NCBI GenBank assembly: GCA_008360975.2
Contig: CM039179.1
Coordinates: forward strand, 62,348,666-62,412,665
Source of the DNA: Lichenostomus cassidix
Lineage: Eukaryota > Chordata > Aves > Passeriformes > Meliphagidae
Direction: 5' to 3'
Length of the DNA stretch: 64,000 nucleotides
The position numbers were made by a program, and so were the translations under genes. This document shows, one piece after another, positions 35,316 through 49,800 of the stretch. The notes beneath the pieces are model-generated. The model saw only the letters and a list, made by a program, of their open reading frames with translations. It searched no databases and was not told the origin of the DNA. Numbering within the stretch: position 1 is the first letter of the stretch; each line of letters begins with the position of its first letter.

Positions 35316-38300
35316 AGTGACAAAGCAAGTTTAATACATTTTATGGGTCCAGCCTGGAGTTCTGCATACATGAACCTGTGTGTGGTCAAGGAGGCTTGCA
35401 TACTTTTGAACTCTAAGTTGGCCTAATAAAAGGTATCATACTACAGTGCTTGCTTTGTCAATCCTGTTTTGCTGGCTCAAAATGTCTTGCAAGATTAATT
35501 TTCAATTTTTAACATAAAACCCAAGGAAAAGAAGTGTTTACTTACTGCAAGGAGTCGATTCAATGTTAATGACCCTGAAGGAGGCTTGTACACAAGGTAC
35601 AGATTGTTGCCAATTTGATGTATATTCATGTTTCAGAATTCATGAAAATGTGGAGTTATACCATCTTGAGCATTTTGTTTTTATAAGTTAAAAGAGCCTT
35701 TAAGTAATCATACTGTGTGTTTGATGGTGGAAATTAGTATGAATGTTTCTGGCTGTGGAATGATGTGATGTGGTTATGCATTTCTGTTTTCACTGCCTGC
35801 TCAATATTGGCCTTTTACAAATACAGATTACCATGTCGATGGAAGGAATTTACAGCTTTGGCCCCCTTGTCTCACTCTGTGTTACAAGCACCTTTTTTTG
35901 TACTTTATGTTACATATCCTCCCAACTCCATTTTTCTGACAGAAAAAGGAAATGTCTGTGGACTGAGGTCCTGAAAACATGTGAGCTTTACTATTTAATT
36001 GAATGAAATTAATATTATTTCCCACTTACCTTGATTTCCTGTGGGGTGAAATCTTGCTCCTCTGAAATCAGTAACAGACACTGCTGAGTATGACAGAATG
36101 GAGAGTCCATCAGTGATCCCTGACCAGCTAGTGATGTTCATACTGGAAGCTCAGAAAAAAAACAATCCTTAGTAATAATGATAGAAAGAATACCCTTTAA
36201 AAAGTCAGAATTTAGGACTGTCAAATAAAATCCAAGCTGAATACAAAAACTGTATGTATGGTGTGTTTAATATTGTTAGTTTTGGGGCCTCACAACCCAG
36301 ATAGTTAGAACTGCAAGATCCATTTTTGTTCTGTAAGCTGTTACACTACATCCCTTACTTACCTCATCTTGTGGGCAAGGAGCTGCTTGCTCTGACTTCA
36401 TGGAATTGCAGCTGTATTTGTGGAGTGCTCTCGTCCTTTGGCACTCCCTCCCCTGTACATTAATACAGTTTAAATGCACCAGCATTTTCTCTGGAAGCAA
36501 ACTTCAAAATTTGTCTTTAATCCTAATGCAATGCATATTCAGAGTTTTTTATTTTCCTGGAGTTTAGTTCCAGAGGAAAACATACTTGACTGGTGTTCCC
36601 ACCAGCCAGCTGTGGTTTATAACTACAGTAATTAACAGTAAGATACTGCAGCAGAAATAGGAGTAGAGAAGTGCAGTCCAGCAGCTTCAGAGATATGGTT
36701 TTCTTCACTTCTAAGGATTCCAAAGTGCTTAACAAACAAAATTGCAGGCAGGATGGGTAGCTCTGGCCATGATGAAGGCCTTCCAGTGCTTCCTGTTTTA
36801 ATATTCTGCTTTAGGTTTGTTGTTCCTTTTTTTTTTTCCCAGAGCTCTGCCCAAATGAATATATTTAGGCGAAATTTATTTTTATCCAGTGTCAGTCTCC
36901 AGGTTTTTAAATTTTTGAATTGAAAAGTGGTTGAACTTTTTGGAAGAAGAAGGCTAGATTTTTGCTTATGTAATAAAAAAAAATTATCTGACCCCTGTAT
37001 TTTTGAGCAAAGACAGGCCTTTCTCTGCCTTTGAATCAGGTATGTGCCTTTTGCCATCCTGACAAAGCCTTTCAAGTCTGGTCGACTGTTTCAAGACATG
37101 GAAAAAAACACAGTTACCAAATATCCCATAGAGGTTTACTAAAGCCTAACAGCAAATATTTCCAGAGATTTCATCTTCTCCGCCTTGCACAGCTCCTTCC
37201 CATGATCAGACTTTCCATACACCATCCTCACAGCATGACTGAACAGTCACTAGCTGGGTGCAGAGGCCAAAACTGAGGCAGCCCCTGTAGTGTTGTCCCT
37301 GGGCATTGCTTTGAGCAGCAGCAATGCTATGAAGTGGAACCAGGAGTAGGGAGCCAGTCCATCCTGAGCAGGAATGCATCTCAGGGCTCTCAAATTTTCG
37401 TTTGTGTGCTGTTGGCAAACCTCCAGCATAGTTTCTCTTTGCCACTAGCCTGGGTGCACACAGACAGCTGAACAACCTCAACCAGACCCTGAGCAACCAC
37501 ATCTAGTGGTGAAATGAGTCCTACTTTGAGCAGGAGGTGAGACCACACAACGTCCTGAGGATCCTTCCCAGCTTCAGTGAGTCCATGGTTCTGTGATTCT
37601 TTACTGACCATTTCTCTACTATTGTGTGTAGGCCTAAAGGCAACATCCAAGTTGATGGGTTTCTGGGGGTATGATGCACAGAGTGGAAATAGTATTCATT
37701 ACTTTATTTCTAAAAACAAGTGTATTCAAAACACCTCATTAAGATAATATTCAAGCTGCATGGAAAGGTATCCTAAAATTAAGATTAACAGAATGATCTC
37801 TGCAACCTCAATATGCTTCCAACATATATTTGCATGGAAACACTGACTCTAGTTTTGTGATTCCACTGTGTTTTCTACTATGTGTGGTTCATGTGGCTTC
37901 ACCTCTATGTCTAGCATAGATCTGCTGTGGAGATGAAGCAACACTGAGAAGGATTGGTGAATGCTAACTGCAGAACTCTAGCTCACTTGTTGAGAAGGCG
38001 CAAGTTATTTTCTGAATTAAACAGGGCATGGTAGAAAAAGGAGATAAGATCTCCAGGTTTATGTATTTGAAATCTGTTCTGGAGAGCTGGACAGTATGAT
38101 TGCTTTCTCTACAGTCTTCCTGTGTAGTAATGGGCTGACATTTCCCCAGTGGTTATTAATTGCCAAAAGACCCTTTCTGCATGTTACAGTAGTATCTGGA
38201 ACAAGATGGCTGTGTGAATATCATCCGGCAATCATAACTCTTTCTTTGGTAATATCATCCATGATGTTCCATCTAATAAAGACTTCATCAAGGCAGGCTA

Positions 38301-38512
38301 GGTAATTGTTACTTCCTTATATCTTTTTATCATCTACTGTTGACCTTCAATTTATATTTGTACTTACAAATATTTATAAATAATTATTTGTCAATGGATT
38401 AGGCAAACTATCCTGAAAATCTCTGAAATTCACAGAAGTGTTCAGGCATCACATGAGAGTGTTTTTCAGACCTCAAAGGCTTAATTAGATCCTGCAGTTC
38501 ATTCATTTGCAC

Positions 38513-38536
38513 TGAAGTCAACTGGAGTTTCACCTG
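38513..38536. repeat. Relic of a dispersed ancient amniote repeat
   Basis: The segment TGAAGTCAACTGGAGTTTCA followed by CCTG resembles a phrase I associate with an old dispersed repeat of reptiles and birds, of the form TGAAGTCAATGGGAG. Related phrases occur at 39129-39160 and 63652-63668. The family cannot be named with confidence. Confidence 0.4.
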
Positions 38537-39128
38537 CGGAAAGTCTGCGAGATCAAAAATTATGCCCAATGGGCACATAGCTCTATAGCAGAAAATGTCA
38601 GCTCTGGATGGTAGTATTTCTGACTTCTCATTGCTTAGACTCTCTACTCCCACACTTTTTGTCCCTTTCTCAATTACCTTTTTTTGCATTTTTATGTGAG
38701 TGGTGTTTTTGAATGGGTTCTTGGAAAAAACCAAACTTGCTGTGCATGCTGTATATATTTTCATTTACAGATCACTGAAATTTGTAGTCAGATAAATAGA
38801 TAGGGTTTTCTGAGCTTTTAAAACATGTAGCATAATATAAACCCCTCTTCTACTTTGTCAAATGTATCAAATGATATTTTTAATATTTTATTTCTAGTGT
38901 ATATTTTCAACATTTCTTATTGCTGTTCTTGATCAATGTTTGACAGTCCCTTAATCTGTCTGATATAAACTAAATGAATAGCAGCATTTAAAAATATGGC
39001 TTCAGGGACTCCTTAGGAGGTTTCTTTGTAAGTGTACATTTACTAGTTCATCTGTAAATTTATTTTACAAGGTGTTTAAACCTCAAGAAAACTGAAAAGC
39101 ATAATATTAAAGTCTGGTTTACATCTAC

Positions 39129-39160
39129 TAAAGTCAATGGGAACTTTGCAATTGACTTTA
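39129..39160. repeat. Inverted repeat in an ancient repeat relic
   Basis: TAAAGTCAAT (39129-39138) and its exact reverse complement ATTGACTTTA (39151-39160) flank a 12-base loop. The flanking GGGAACTTTGCA resembles the same ancient repeat phrase as at 38513. The hairpin is likely a property of that repeat rather than a separate element. Confidence 0.6.
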
Positions 39161-42100
39161 ATGGTAGCCTATGTCCTCTAATTATGAAAGTGGCAAAGAT
39201 GATATACACAAAACCACAAGAAGAATTTTCTGTTTCATCATATCCTATTCTGTTTGCAGATGCATTTGCAAAGTACAGTGGGGCTTGTTCTTGAATTAAA
39301 CAATTCGGTGTTTGGATCTACTCCTGAACCACACTGATACTTTAGGTTGTGTTTTCCTCCTCAAAAGATCACAGACTGCTCATTTTCTCCAGGGCTCATG
39401 AAGGTGACAAGGTAAGAAATCCAGCCAAATGTTCAAATTTTCAAAAGCCTTTTGAAAATTACACTTTTCGTTTTGATCTTACATCTGCCCTATGGTATGA
39501 GTAATGGAAGAAGTTGATGAAGCAGTTTTCTTCCTAATTGTCTTGTTTTTTCATGTGATCCCTTTTGACAAGGTTCCTGGAAATGCACGTAATATCTGTA
39601 GCACTTATGTACATGTTTTCCCTTAAGGTTCACTGCATGCAGTAGAAAGTTTCCACCACGCTATTGTAATTCCAGGCATCACTTTTTTACTGTGTTAGTG
39701 AAAGTGAGTGACTGTACACCACAACAAAAAAAATACTCCCATAATTAATTTTTTTCCTGTTAGTGTAACAAGCACAGTAGTCTGAACTGGCTAGAAATGG
39801 TAAGTAATCTGTAGTAGTAAATAATGTTAGACAAAAATTCCCACAAGCTTCTTGTTGAGTCTGCTTTGGGTATTACTAATTTGGTGGCTTAAATACCAGA
39901 CTTGCTTCACACTTTTGATACTTGTGAAAGATTTAGATATTTTGTTGGTAACTGTAGTCGGTAGAGATGCAGATAAGAGTTTGCCACACGTTTTTGGTTG
40001 GGGCCATGCTCAGTTGGAAAATGCCATCTGGGTGGGGTGGAAATGCTGTTCCCAGGGTGCATCAGCTCTACTGAAACCTCAGAGAGAGTTGAGCTGAGCT
40101 GAGGAGATGCTGCCTGGTCCCCACTGCTTCCACCAGCCAGCCCTTGCGTCTCTACTGGGCTGATCAGACTGATGGTGTGGTAGTAAATAATGAAATGGAT
40201 AAAGTCACTTCTTCCCTCCAGCCCCTAGTCTCCCCTGCCCTAGCATAGCCAGCTCCCACCTTGTCCTTGCAGTGGGCTAGCAGCTCTCTGGCTTCTTCCC
40301 CTTGCCTCATGCCAGACTGGTGGCAGATCAGACCTTCGTGGTCTGCCTCTCCAAGCCTACTGAGTCCTTAGGCTGCTGCCCCTTCTGGTTATCCTTCTCC
40401 AAGGCTTCACTGGAGACTGCTTTTTTTGAGGTATCCCAGTGCTAGGGCAGCCAGGAGTCCAACAGCCCTGGGATTTTTGCTGCCCAGTGATGCAATTGCT
40501 TTGGGAGTGACCTGGAAACATTGTATACTGTCTTTCTCAAAAAACCCAGTGTGTCATAAATTCTTCCCCAGGAAAAAAATTATTAGTATTTATTGCTGGC
40601 CTAAGACAAAATTTGTATGTGTCAAAACTACTTTGGTAAAAGTTAGTAAAAGAGAACCTGTAGAAATCATTCCAGATGGCTGCTGTAGCCCTTAGTTCAT
40701 CTTTATAGTCTAGACATGGACAGAAATCTCTGTAATATAATTAGAGAAATAAATGACAACTGGAAATTATGTGTCTATGTGAGACTTAGACTTGCTAGAT
40801 GGATGTTGGAGGAAGGTGTGCAGAGGTAAGGCCCTATTTCTCAAGGAACCTGTAAACATGGTAGATTAAATACTTCAACGAATGACCTCTCAGTGAATCC
40901 TGTTTTGGCTTAGTTTTGGGGACCACCATGGCTTCTATGGAAGAATAAAAAGAAAAGAAATTTCAAGTGTACTGTGTTTACACTAAATATGAGACTAAAT
41001 AGAAACAGGACTGTAATTAAGGCTCCTGAGTTTGAAGAGGAAAATTTTCATAAACCACGTGATTTAAATTACTCAAGTTATCCAGACTGAGGAACTTTGG
41101 TGTTGAAAAATGGAGAAGGTGCAAAGTTTATAAAGTTTGAGATGTGAAAGCTACCTAAAACTTATATCCCAAACAAAAGATAAAAGACAGTTGGGAAAAG
41201 CACCTTGTCTAATTTGATGGGTAGACATCACAAAAAAAGGTGCTGGTAGGTAATGCAAGGACAGAGGAAAAAGAGGGATCAGAATAGAAAGTTGTATCTC
41301 AGAGGCAGGATATACAGGAATAAAGTAAAAACAAGTGAGAGGAGCTTGAGAAAAATACCAAAAAAGTTCTTATCTGGAAGAAAGTAGGGGAAAGAGAAAG
41401 ACTCTTGTGCTGTGAAGAGGAACTATAATATGTGTTGGATAATCTAAAGATGATCTAGCAACAGGGCAAAGTCTGGAGGCTTACTGAGGGTGTGGAAATG
41501 GCAGATAATGAGCCAAAGGGGGAACAAAGCTTAGGACAGTTCATGGGCTCCAATCAGGGTAGTGGGGTAACTGTTTTTCAAAATTCAGGCAGAAGAGGGG
41601 TATGAAACCATATCTGTGAATATCTCATGAAGAGGAAAGGGATCATGTGACAACACAGTTCCTCTGTGTATGAAGGGAGGAAAGATTGGTGTGAAGACTG
41701 GCCTATTATTGTCATCTCAGGGGTGCAAAGCTGTAAAAGAGATATTGAAGGAAAGAAATCTCTATATACTAAATGTGGGGGAGGAGGGGGAAAATTAATT
41801 AAAAAAAAGGCTCTCACCTTGTACATGCTATGCAAATCTGGCGCTTTGATTTACTAGAAAAATGATATCTTGTAAAAGCTAACCTTTCTGGATCTCAGTG
41901 AAGAGTTTCTGTGGTACAGCAACATATTTGATGTAGCCCCATAAAATATACCTCTGAGAAGGAGGAGACAAATATGGAAATAGGGAAAATGTAAGGTGAA
42001 GAAAAGCAGGAAATAGCAATTCTCTGATTGAGTTTCTCTGCTGGTTTGGGTCAGGTAATTATGCTTTTTTCCCCGTGGACTGACATCATATCCTGTGTGG

Positions 42101-44599
42101 TCCACAGTGTTTAGCCATCTTATGCAGATGCAGAAGATACTCACAGTGTGGACTGTCTCTTGCTTTGCTCTTACCAGACTTTAAAATAATGACATTTTGT
42201 TTGAACGTATTTGTCTTTAGATGGAGAACCATAAGTGTCATTCTGGTGTTCAGGGTAGGATTGCAAAATGGCAAAAAACTCTGAGAAAGGGAAATGGTGT
42301 GGAAAGGAAAAAAAGACAATGCAGAAAGCAGAAAGACAAACACATGCAACATTGAGGAACCTTTTAACTTCCACTGTGCAGGGAATTGTTGAGATTCTGG
42401 ATCTGTATCACTTTTGGCATTAAAACTCCCATATAGCACTAAAAGTTCCCGAACAGAAGGTAATAGTAGTGTACACCTTCTCCGCTGCCCTGTGGTCTGG
42501 GCAGGGAGACTCTGCCCAGGAAAGAACACAGTGGGCTTTCTTCAAGGGTGGGGAGGGAAGCATGTTCTTGTGACCGTGATCAGACCTGGCCCACAAACAG
42601 AGGTGCAGAAGGATAGGTTGGCTCAGGTTTCCTGAAGCTCTGCTTTCCTACACAGTATTTTACTTCCCAGTGTTGCCCCTACATCCCCTTGCACACTGGA
42701 GACTCTCAGCACTCACTGGCCTTTAGTACTCTGAAGAAATAGCCTCACTTCCCCAGTTGTAAAGCTGGGTCTTCCAGACCTCTTCAGGCCAATATAGAAT
42801 AAGTGACATTTCCAAAACTTATGTGTTACCTGGTATTCAACCTTGTGGGACAAATACCTGATCACTAAGAAGCAGCTGCGCAGTGACTGGGCAGCTCAAA
42901 GAAGTTACTACAGATAAACAGTTCCCTCTGACTTGATTGCAAAGGACTGTGGTTGGAAGAAGACAAAATTCTCTCAGTCAAATGAAAACATACATGCTGA
43001 TAAAGACCCTTACAATTACAGAAATTATGTGGGTAAGACAAGTAAAGAAAGCTTGAGACAAAAGAAAGGAAGGTAAGGACATATTTTTTGAGGGGAAGAA
43101 CGTACTCTTAGAAGTACAGAACCAACTAAAGATGGAGGAAGTTGGTTACAGGGGGAAGAAAAGCTTGTCCATTGGGCAGACGAAAAGCTACACATGCAAA
43201 ACTAGTGAGAAAATTAGGCCATGGTATCATGTATGGGTATTTCTTGTTCTGTGTGTATCAGTTTAAAGTAATGTTTAACTTTGATGTTAGAGGTCACTTC
43301 TGCAGAGCCTGTGGCTGTCCCTGAGGAGGTCAGCTGGAGCCAGAATGCCTTTGAGGAAGAGCTTCTTGGTCATAGTGTGGTTTAGCAGCTAAGGGAGTTT
43401 GGATGAGCTGTGACTCATCAAGGGGCATTTGCTGCTCGGTGGGGGAAGGGATGGAAGGACTGCTATGGGAAATAATGCTGGAAACACATTGCCAGAAGTG
43501 ATGAGTGCTTAAAAACATTGCAGCTGCAGTGCTCTGGTCCAAACCAGTTTCCCAATAGCTGCTGAATAAGAAGTTGGGTGGGTCTACAGCAATCACGCAC
43601 ATCACGCACCACCTCAGAGAGCAAGGCTTGAAGGGTTGTAGTTAGGAGTGTCCTAGGTGAAATAAAGAGATTGAGATATGAAAGTATTCTCAACTCTAAG
43701 TTTATTCCATGCAATGTGCGTTCAATAGGTAGAGTGTAGAGAGGAGAAAAATGTGGCCAAATTCAGAGCTCTTGTCCTTGTGCAGAGGTTTATTTGAATC
43801 CCAGGCTGTTTGTATGCTGTGTGTGCATTTCATTCCCCACGTGTAGCAATAAAACCTGGAATGACTGCTTAAGGGTGAGCAGTAACCTGAGCTCAAACTC
43901 AAGCTGACCTCTAATCTGACACGAAAAGCAGTGTTATCCCTTTGGGATTAGAATTGTCTTTTTGCTGGATTCTAGCAGAGAATGGAGACGGTCATGGTCA
44001 ATTGTTGATAATGGTGTGCTCAAGGACACATTCCTTGAGCTAAGTGGAAGCAGCTAGAAAATGTGTTTCAGTAAAGCTCTTCAGGCTCCAGCACTAAAAA
44101 GTAGGAACATAGTTGCACTAGCATTTTTTTCTGTGATTGCCTCTTTTCTTTTCAGCTAGCTCAAACCTTATGGGGATGTCCAGGCTATCACAGACTCGGT
44201 GTTAGATCAGTCTCTCTGCTTCCAGACTGCTGCTGTTCACAGCAAAGTGCTTACCCTGGGCTGCTCTGAAGGCACTGAGATGCAGCTGGGCTCTTTGTGA
44301 AGCCATTGCTTCTTTAAGGAGGTTAAGGAAGATAAACTGCAGTTAATGATGCTTCCAGGTTTTGATAGTTATAATTATATGTGTGACAAGGACATTATAT
44401 ACAGAAGTATGTACAACCCTAGGTAGGACTGAAACTCAGATCAACTTTGCAAAAAATATGTCTGAAAAACTCTCCAGATCCAAACTACCTTTTGAAGTCT
44501 TGCGTGTCTTACATCTACAAGTGAGTTTGTAGAAAGGTACCCCCTTTTCATGTGTTTACATTTCCCAAAATAAAATCAGTTTTTGGAAATCAATCTTTT

Positions 44600-44750
44600 A
44601 ACCACCAGAATAGTGCAATGTTACCTTCTTTTCACAGATGGGAGAATTGGAGGAACAGAGCTGTGAAGTTACCCATTCAAAACTGTAGAGGAGGCCAATG
44701 ATAAAGCCAGGTGTAGAAGCCAAGTCTCCTAAATTCATTCTATTGACATC
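44600..44750 (+). mobile_element. MIR-like SINE relic
   Basis: TTCACAGATGGGAGAATTGG, then AGCTGTGAAGTTACCCATTC, then AAGCCAGGTGTAGAAGCCAA and GTCTCCTAAATTCATTC follow the order of the central MIR core (cacagatggggaaactgag, cagagaggttaagt, gccaggattcgaaccc, gtctcctgact). The copy is diverged and lacks clear ends. MIR relics are ancient in amniotes, so this says little about the species. Confidence 0.7.
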
Positions 44751-45090
44751 AACAAGCCAATGTAATCGACAAAAGAGTTTGCCTTCTGTGCCTTCTGATG
44801 TTACAGTGAGGTATGCCATAACAACACCTTTATATTAATAATTTATCCAAGGGGAACATATTTGAATGTATATATTTTTCTGTGGTCTTGTAAATACTTT
44901 GAAACCTTTCTTTGAATTCTAATTCTGAATTTAATATTTAATAGTTTTCTTTATAACTGATTATTTTTTCTACAACAATGTCTTCACAAGTCATGTTTAA
45001 AACATATGGTTTAGAGTCCAGCTTCAGAGTCTTCTTTGGGGTCCTGAGCACCTCACATTTCAGCTTGCCTTTACAGGAGACAGTAGATAG

Positions 45091-45150
45091 TAGATAGTTT
45101 GCATCTCAGAAAAAGTATAGTAGGTAGTTTGCATCTCAGAAAAAGTATAT
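45091..45150. repeat. 30-bp tandem duplication
   Basis: Two adjacent 30-bp units, 45091-45120 and 45121-45150, share AGTTTGCATCTCAGAAAAAG and differ at two positions. The near identity suggests a recent event. Confidence 0.9.
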
Positions 45151-46659
45151 GGACTTGTCTATTTTTCTTAGCATTGGAAATCACTTTCAGAAATATTGCT
45201 GTAAATGTGCTGGAAAAGTCAAAAGCTCAGGTCTGACTCTGGTTTAGCTGTAGGGGAGGGTGTGGCAGTAGAACAAGCAGCAGAGGAGCTGAGAATATGG
45301 AAATCCATTAGAGCTTGACACTGCCTGGTGCATTGAGCAGCATCTGTCACAGTTTTGGCAAAGGTACATCTTGCTTTCTGTCTCTCATAGTTGTGTCCTC
45401 CTATACTGAGTCAGGCACATATGCACAGTACTTGTCTTTGAGATCTAATATTTTGGGATGGTAAGCACAAATAGCTGCTTTAGCAGATGGTTTTACTTGC
45501 AGTCGAGAGTTTGAAGCAGCCCAGCAGCTTTTTACATTGGATAGAGAGGGTTTCCTTCTGGCTGTTACCTCAATCTGACATAGTGATGCTTTGGGCTTCC
45601 CAAAATAGGGCTGTGTCCAACCCTGAAACACCATGGAAGCACTGTCCTAGTAGTAGGTAGCTTTGTGGTTTATTAAGAACAAATATTAAATCATATCAGA
45701 AAACTATATTACTTTTCTACAACATACTCCTTATAGCACTTTTACAGTATCCAAATCTTTATTTTCAACAGTTGGCCTGCACATGGGTGATGAGCATGCT
45801 CAGAGAATATGTGTCTGGTTAGCAACAATCAAACCTATAAAGTATCTGCAATTCATCCATGCTTCTCCCACCAGCAGGTGTCATTCTGGAAAAAGGAAAA
45901 TATTGTAAATTCCTAAACTGGAGAATTTGGCTGTGACAAAGAAGAAGAAAAAAGTTTGCTTTAAATATAGCTTTTGAAAGATACTTTACTCTGAACCAAA
46001 ACCAAGATAAAGCTGGCTGGTCTGCATTTTTCAATAATCTTTGTGCAGTATGTAATCTTGACCTATAAATAGCAGAGGGCAGACGATTGGTAAGGCAAAC
46101 CAATGTCTACTTAAAACAGTCTTCTGCTTTTTACTGTTTTCTGTGGTGTGTTTACCACTGCTTACTCACCCCCCTCTCCCCCACCCATGACTATGAAATC
46201 AGCAATATTCATCAATCTTCCCACAAGAAACAAAGAATTACGGTGTTGAATTCAGATCTCATTTACTTCAAGGTAAACTTGAAGTAATCTCATTGAAGAA
46301 ACTGAAAGCAGAAATGTTTAGAATTCAGTCTGAAGTAACCAAAAGTATTATTTAACTTTCTACTCCATAAATAAGCCTCAAGCAGAAAATAATCTCATAA
46401 TAATTTTAATGTTTCTTATACTATTTATGTTTTCCTTTAAGTGTTCATCTGGGTATTAGCTGCAGCCTCCTTTAATATGCAGAGACTGTTTTTGATGATC
46501 ACAGTGAGAAAGCTGTGGCAGAGTTGTAAAGAACCAAGACCCTGCTGGTTCCTTGCTGAGGGCTCCTGGTGTATCAAATCCAGTCTTTGGCTGTTAAAAC
46601 CAAACTTAGTGTGAAATCCATGCAGGAGGTGGCTTGACCACCCTATATGCTACTGGAAT

Positions 46660-46840
46660 TTTGTTCCAACCCATCACAGCTCTGATGATTATAAATATTT
46701 TTCTGTCTTTCTGTCTTTTACATTTATCCAGCTCCCTTGTATCTCTATTGTCCTTTTACCTTAAATAGTTTTCCCCCTGCCATTTGTATCAGCATGTAGC
46801 CAAGAGGTTTGGGCCTGAGCATCCTAGCCTGAATAAACAA
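46660..46840 (-). mobile_element. Probable ancient CR1-like fragment, antisense
   Basis: CTGATGATTATAAATATTTT, then ATCTCTATTGTCCTTTTACC, TTAAATAGTTTTCCCCCTGC and CATTTGTATCAGC follow the order of an antisense old CR1/L3-like 3' region (attgtcctt, cttaaatagctcttccccctccctggtattta). Divergence is high and both ends are unclear. Confidence 0.5.
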
Positions 46841-49800
46841 AATTTGCATCATTTTATTCCAGCAGCTTAGGTTTCCAATCCCCTAGCATTACTTTAAGTT
46901 AAATTGATCTACTTTAAACAAAGGAAAGCAGAAGAGTGCACCCTAAGTTGTTGCCTTGCATGCAACATTAATGCAAACTTCCACACCCCTCTAGAAACAC
47001 TTCACCTGCTACATCTTAGCTCTGTATCTAACTTCTTTCTTGTAGCTTCATCACAAGCATCTTCCATTTGACTAGTCCAGACAGCCTTACCTTCTCCTCA
47101 GCCATTTCTAGAAGGACCACAAAGGACTATGTGCTACTGTGATATGATGGTCCACCAAAACTCTTCCTGGAATCAAAGGGAAATTTGCTTGAGGGAAAAT
47201 ATGAACACAAGTTCCAAGGCTTGGCTTCAAGGAACACATTAAAGTGGGAACTAATTTTACATTTTTAGAATTTTTATTTGCAATGAAGTAATGAAAAATA
47301 GTTGTACTGTTGGCTACCATGTCTTTTCCAAGATGTTATTTAAGTACAAATGTAACAACACTTTTCTTGTGAACAAGGTCAAGTACTCAGTTGCTGAATG
47401 AGAAAAAATAGTATACAAATGGAGAATTATAAACTTCACTCAAAAAATAGCTAAAAGCTCTATACTTGGATTTGCCTGAAGCCTGTATTAATGTTTTTTT
47501 ACCTTTCGAGTATTTAACTTTGAAAATGTAATGGTGTTCTAAAATTCGAAGTCAGAAAGTATAAAAGTATCGTTAATATGACTAGTTCATCACGGCCTTT
47601 ATAGGATCTAGATAACAAGTAGTGATGATCTCCAGCAGGATTTTGTACAGTAAAGGATGAGATTTAGACAAAGTTATTTCTTTAAAGTTTTTACTATTTT
47701 TTCCCCATGTTTTTAATTAAGTGAAATAATATGAAACTATGTTTAGTCTCTTTTGGTTTTTAATTTTAGTGGTTTATTTTACTAGTTTTAGAAAAAACGC
47801 TTGTGCCTAAACATAGACCTGTGCATTTAGAACCCATAGGGATCCCATCTGGCCTCTCCCTGCCAGTTCAAAGGTGTGGTATTTTGTCAAAGGTCAAAAG
47901 TCTCCTGTAGGTCCCACATCATGCCAGCCCTGCACAAACATCCCGGATACTCCAGGGTATTCTAGCCAAGTGTTAGGTACCTTCTTTCAGGCACCTGAAT
48001 TTCCCCTTTAGAAAACTGTTGTAAAAAGTAATATGCCTCTGCAAATGCTTAACAAAATTAAAGATACCACATCTGGGAAGGTAATTCCATCAAGGTATTT
48101 TATTTCAGGTTAACAAGGCATAGCGGCAGGAAAGTACTTCCATATCTGACAAAGAGAGAGTTTCTGTATTCAATGGGATGCTATTAAGGGTCTGTTTTGA
48201 ATTACAGTGGCTGAACGGAGCCTGTGTGTGAGTTGGGAGTTGCTCTTGTTGAGCCAATGCACCATGGAAGGTCCTGGCCAGGAGCCTGGGGCTTCTCATC
48301 AGGACTGTAGTGGTTTGAGGTTCAAAACTCTTGGGAGTCTTGCTAAAGGAAGTTCAATTTCCAGTTTTGGGCATGATGCAGAAAACTAATTTTGCTGAAG
48401 AAGGTGGTGATTTCAGGTACCAAGACACTCAGATAGGAAAAAAAGAAATAGTATTTTAATTAAAGAAATTAAATTAAAGAATGCATTAATTGCATACACA
48501 ATTAGAAACTTATGTTTATCAGGTCCAGGTTTGATGGTCTATTGAATAAGAGGGAAGTTAAAAACCTTGAATATACTAGTTAGTGTAGTTATATATAAAT
48601 TGCACAATGTGGGGCTGAGCATTTCTGAATTGTTATTTTATAACAAGAGCAATTTGTTGTACATAATATATAAAAATTATATATTGTATATGTATAAAAT
48701 ATATGACTCTTCTTAAAATAAAACTAAGGCTAATAGAAAGTAGTGAATTCTGGATAAAATTCACCACAGGCATTAATTAGGATTGTGTAGACAGAGAACA
48801 CTTTCCTGTGAGCTTTTTTAAATCACTTATTGGCATTATGATCGATAGGATTTTGGACTAGTTTTGTAGAAGCTAAAACATATGAAGCTGTTACAGAAAA
48901 AGTCATGATGGATGGTGACTTACAAAGCAATCATAAAATCTGATTTAGTAATGTACAATATTAATTTCATAGTTTGAGAGCAAAACAGAGAATTGTTTCC
49001 ATGTACTTTTTTTTTTTTTTTTTAGTATTTATCAATCTCTTTCAGGATGGACTCCCAAGGCATGGCTGCAATGGTTGTTTGAAACATGAAACAGATACCC
49101 TCTTGGTGTCATTCATCTCTGATCACTGAGAATCTGAGCTTGAATGAAGGTGGAAGAAAACTCCTACAAAGAACCTGGAATGGCTTGTTTCTTAAGAAGG
49201 GTATTTTTAATGCTTTTAGCAAATATCAGGACATGTGATAAAAGTTTATGGATTGGGAATTAACTGAAAGATTGTGAAATAGGAAAGAATGAACATTACG
49301 GGAAGCCTTTGAGAGCTACAACCTAAGCAACCTGAAATCTGTGACCAAGCCCACAGAATATCTTAAGGTAACGGAACTATCTCAGATAATTGTTTTTTTT
49401 TTTTAATATAAATTCCCAGCACCTTTAGCCTTCCCCAGACAGACTGGAAAAATGTATTCCTTTTTCCAGTCCAGGGGATTGGAGGGTATTCTGGGCAGTG
49501 AAACATACAGTTTATGGGATTTGCTACAGAATTCAGATTTAAAAAAAGAAGCAGTGCTACTTTGTACCTGGGAGTTGGTTCCTATTTTAAAAAATGCTGT
49601 TCTAAAGATAATTTTTTTACATTTTTATATGTATTAAATAACACATCTATATGATGAAATATGAAATGTAGAATTAAAACAATGACTATGAGTATAGAAC
49701 TGTGTAAATACCACCTAAATCATATGTGTAAACATTAAATAAACTGTTTCATTTCTAGAGGTTACAGAAAACACTTAAAAATTTTGTGCAGTCTTTTCAC

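Larger units (their letters stand above)
32110..44590. other. Long CpG-poor non-coding interval
   Basis: No exon, RNA gene or well-preserved transposon is recognised. Open frames up to 147 codons on the minus strand (36632-37075 and 42086-42529) match no family I know and lack supporting splice or start context. Short inverted repeats, a microsatellite and dispersed ancient-repeat motifs are listed separately. Confidence 0.6.

Noticed and set aside
36632..37075. 147-codon minus-strand open frame
   Set aside because: Crosses homopolymer tracts, has no recognisable domain and no splice or promoter support.
42086..42529. 147-codon minus-strand open frame
   Set aside because: No family resemblance; overlaps other short frames on both strands; surrounding DNA has no exon-like signals.
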